In this document: piece by piece, positions 61,963-64,000 of the stretch
Layout: each line of letters begins with the position of its first letter
Position numbering within the stretch: position 1 is the first letter of the stretch
Source of the DNA: Eggerthella sp. YY7918
GTDB taxonomy: Bacteria; Actinomycetota; Coriobacteriia; Coriobacteriales; Eggerthellaceae
Direction: 5' to 3'
Assembly: GCF_000270285.1 (NCBI RefSeq)
Contig: NC_015738.1
Span: 1,240,001 to 1,304,000, forward strand
Length of the DNA stretch: 64,000 nucleotides
The notes under the pieces: model-generated
What the model saw: only the letters and a program-made list of their open reading frames with translations
What the model was told of the DNA's origin: nothing
The model's database searches: none
Program-made: the position numbers and the translations under genes

Positions 61963-62037
61963 AAGCTCCCGTGGAAACCGAGATAGACAAGGCATGTTCT
62001 GCCTATGTCCTTCTTTGGTTTCCACGGGAGCTTTTTT
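61963..62037 (+). terminator. Strong attenuator hairpin upstream of the HTH gene
   Basis: AAGCTCCCGTGGAAACC (61963-61979) pairs perfectly with GGTTTCCACGGGAGCTT (62017-62033) and runs into six T. The RNA from the upstream promoter to here would be about 190 bases, containing further palindromes such as CCGAGCGCTCGG. It may be a stand-alone RNA or a regulated leader. Confidence 0.85.
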
Positions 62038-62076
62038 GTTCTCGTGAAACGGATTCTGAACATGGAGGTGGCTGAT

Positions 62077-62298
62077 ATGGCTAAAGAACAGAAGAAGACG
62101 AAGGGGTCGAAACCCCGTTACATGACGACGTACGAAGCGGCGGAATTGCTCGGCCTGAGCGCCGGGACGCTCCGCGTCTGGCGTTGTCAAGGCAAAGGCC
62201 CGAGTTACTACAAGGTCGGCAATGCGGTCCGTTACAAGGTGGATGACCTTGAGGCGTGGAAGAGCGCCAACGTGAAGCGCATTGAGCTAACGAATTAA
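62077..62298 (+). CDS. Excisionase-like helix-turn-helix protein (MerR/HTH_17 type)
   Basis: The protein has 73 residues. Y-M-T-T-Y-E-A-A-E-L-L-G-L-S-A-G-T-L-R-V-W and Y-Y-K-V-G-N-A-V-R-Y-K-V-D-D-L-E-A-W form the typical DNA-binding fold of excisionases. A basic N-terminus precedes it. GGAGGTG lies six bases before ATG 62077. It is 12 bases upstream of the primase gene. It could control excision, or bind the octamer array. Confidence 0.85.
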   Translation: MAKEQKKTKGSKPRYMTTYEAAELLGLSAGTLRVWRCQGKGPSYYKVGNAVRYKVDDLEAWKSANVKRIELTN

Positions 62299-62310
62299 GG
62301 AGGTGTGAAT

Positions 62311-64000
62311 ATGGGCAAAAAAGAAAACCGCCCCGATGCCTGCACAGCTTCCGGGACGGCCTCTACCTGTGATTATGATAGCACGTCCGTTTACGCAGGT
62401 CAAGACATGACCGAGAACGAGCTGATTAGAACGGTCACAGAGGAGTATCTGGCGGGCATCGACGTGGACATATGCCCCGCTCCCGAACAGGTCGAGCGGG
62501 AGCTTCTGCAGGCGACCAACAACGCCATCGAGGAGTACAACCGGGGTCCCCGCGACCCGAACGCGCCTGTCGGAGCATCATTGAAGGACGCCTATCCCGA
62601 CCAGAAGCCGCCGGGAGACGCCCGCCTTCGCCTGCGCAAGCACCTGGACCCGTACCAGATTGCGCTGATTGTGCGCGAGCTGCATCACGCGGTGGGCATC
62701 CTCTGGAAGGATGCGGGCGACGACGGCAACTTCGACATCGGCGTCTACCAGACGTCCGGCGACAACGAGGGCACCTACGACGTCTCCGAGGATGGTCTGA
62801 CGCGGCTCATCCGCAGCTACGACAGCGCGATTACGATTCGCGGCGTCTACGAGACGATTGCGGTTCTCCGTTCCGTGTGCCCGCACGTCGAGCGTTGTCA
62901 TGACCGTGACCTTATCGCTGTGAACAATGGCGTGTACGACTACGGGAGCAAGATGCTCCTTGGCTTCGACCCGGAGTTCGTGTTCACCGGCAAGGTGCGC
63001 GTGGACTTCGTTGAGAACGCCCCGAACCCCGTGATACATAACGACGAGGACGGCACCGACTGGGACGTCGTGTCCTGGATGGGCGAGCTGTCCGACGACG
63101 AGAGCATCGTACGGCTGCTGTGGCAGATTGTCGGAGCGGTCATCCGACCCGGCGTCAGCTGGAACAAGAGCGCGTGGTTCTACTCCACGTCCGGCAACAA
63201 CGGCAAGGGCACGCTGTGCTCCCTCATGCGCAACCTGCTGGGGCGCGGTTCCTGGGAGTCCATCTCGCTGAAGGACTTCTCTTCCCCGTTCATGCTGGAG
63301 CCGCTGATGCGTATTTCCGCCGTAATCACGGACGAGAACGACACGGGCACATTCGTGGACGACGCGGCGGCGCTCAAGTCCATCATCACGGGGGACCCGT
63401 TCCAGCTGAACCGCAAGTTCAAGGAGCCGCGCACGGTCCTTTTCAAGGGGTTCATGGTCCAGTGCGTCAACGAGCTGCCGAGGCTCCGCGACAGGTCGGA
63501 GTCCATGTACCGCCGCCTGCTGGTCGTGCCGTTCGAGAAGCGCTTCGAGGGCAACGAGCGCAAGTACATCAAGGACGACTACCTGAAGCGCAAGGAGGTG
63601 CTGGAGTACGTGCTGTACCACCTGCTGGCGGAGACCGACTACTACGAGCTGGACGAGCCGCAGGCATGCACCGCGCTCTTGGACGAGTTCCGGGAGGTCA
63701 ACGACCCCGTTCGCCAGTTCCTGGGCGACGTGCTGCCGGAGGCATCCTGGGACATCCTCTCGTGGCAGTTCGTCCACGACCTGTACCGCCACTGGTTCCA
63801 GAGGAACATCCCGTCCGGCAGGCCCGAGAGCCGCAAGGCGCTCATCGCTGACATCAAGCGCCTCCTGCCGGAGTGGCATGAGTGGTCGTACACCGACAAC
63901 CCGGTGTTCGTGCCCGACGAGATGAGGGCGCAGCCCGAGCCGTTGATTGCCGAGTACGAGGTGACCGAGTGGATGAACAAGGCGTACCGCGGTTCCGACC
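62311..64000 (+). CDS. Phage/plasmid D5-type primase-helicase (SF3), cut by the window end
   Basis: At least 563 codons without a stop. AAGGAGGTG precedes ATG 62311 at five bases. A low-complexity N-terminus (to about residue 90) is followed by a D5_N-like region and an SF3 helicase: Walker A S-G-N-N-G-K-G-T (about residues 294-301), Walker B V-I-T-D-E-N (about 338-343) and sensor C-V-N-E-L-P (about 384-389). The last visible part is a D5 C-terminal wing. Such proteins open and prime replication of integrative elements, consistent with the nearby array acting as an origin. Codon use is more GC-rich than the host genes. Confidence 0.9.
   Translation, partial: MGKKENRPDACTASGTASTCDYDSTSVYAGQDMTENELIRTVTEEYLAGIDVDICPAPEQVERELLQATNNAIEEYNRGPRDPNAPVGASLKDAYPDQKPPGDARLRLRKHLDPYQIALIVRELHHAVGILWKDAGDDGNFDIGVYQTSGDNEGTYDVSEDGLTRLIRSYDSAITIRGVYETIAVLRSVCPHVERCHDRDLIAVNNGVYDYGSKMLLGFDPEFVFTGKVRVDFVENAPNPVIHNDEDGTDWDVVSWMGELSDDESIVRLLWQIVGAVIRPGVSWNKSAWFYSTSGNNGKGTLCSLMRNLLGRGSWESISLKDFSSPFMLEPLMRISAVITDENDTGTFVDDAAALKSIITGDPFQLNRKFKEPRTVLFKGFMVQCVNELPRLRDRSESMYRRLLVVPFEKRFEGNERKYIKDDYLKRKEVLEYVLYHLLAETDYYELDEPQACTALLDEFREVNDPVRQFLGDVLPEASWDILSWQFVHDLYRHWFQRNIPSGRPESRKALIADIKRLLPEWHEWSYTDNPVFVPDEMRAQPEPLIAEYEVTEWMNKAYRGSD

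Larger units (their letters stand above)
60630..64000 (+). mobile_element. Left part of an integrated mobile element in the 3' end of rlmD
   Basis: The foreign part is inferred to begin near 60630, where the family-typical end of RlmD stops and codon use shifts towards C/G in third positions. It runs past the window end. It carries the extension module of rlmD, the octamer array, an operator-controlled promoter, an excisionase-like HTH protein and a D5-type primase/helicase. No integrase is visible, so the right end must lie beyond 64 kb. Confidence 0.7.

Overview
The window is about 64 kb of moderately GC-rich bacterial chromosome, closely packed on both strands. It most resembles an anaerobic actinobacterium of the class Coriobacteriia (Eggerthellaceae-like). 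This is inferred from gene content: Tat-exported lipoproteins, repeated flavin and Fe-S oxidoreductases, aldo/keto reductases carrying ferredoxin domains, acyl-CoA dehydrogenases with EtfAB, a minimal SufCB system, and many LysR regulators. No rRNA is present, so the placement is an inference from protein families. Four perfect parS sites (8.8, 28.36, 28.39 and 29.47 kb) suggest that the window lies in the origin-proximal part of the chromosome. || Layout. 0-15 kb is a patchwork redox region: a methyltransferase end, a ParDE-like toxin-antitoxin pair behind a structured leader, a Rieske oxygenase next to a flavin/ferredoxin protein, three aldo/keto reductases (one frameshifted), flavodoxins, an MFS pump with its LysR regulator, a Tat lipoprotein of the DUF362 family, a HigBA module between 107-bp direct repeats, a cupin, and an HxlR-controlled flavoprotein. 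Several decayed fragments (flavodoxin, higA, the 3' end of the DUF362 gene) show repeated duplication and loss. 15-31 kb holds ahcY, a glycosyltransferase, comF, an orphan amino-acid binding protein, LysR, an acd-etfB-etfA operon facing a second acyl-CoA dehydrogenase across a promoter region with two matching boxes, larB-larC and sufC-sufB. 31-41 kb holds an M16C peptidase and an oppABCDF peptide transporter. || 41-59 kb: two membrane proteins of unknown function, dhaL-dhaK-aldolase-VOC, a candidate small RNA, pyk, infC-rpmI-rplT with its leader attenuator, a NifX-like protein, a fused GlpA/GlpB-type oxidoreductase with its DUF1667 partner, a DEAD-box helicase, three lipid/polysaccharide glycosylation genes, and tRNA-Glu and tRNA-Arg. 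|| 59.3-64 kb: rlmD carries a C-terminal extension and is followed by an integrated mobile element. The element has a large, almost mirror-symmetric array of octamer repeats around an AT-rich centre, an operator-controlled promoter, a strong attenuator hairpin, an excisionase-like HTH protein and a D5-type primase/helicase that runs off the window. The octamer array is the most unusual structure seen here.
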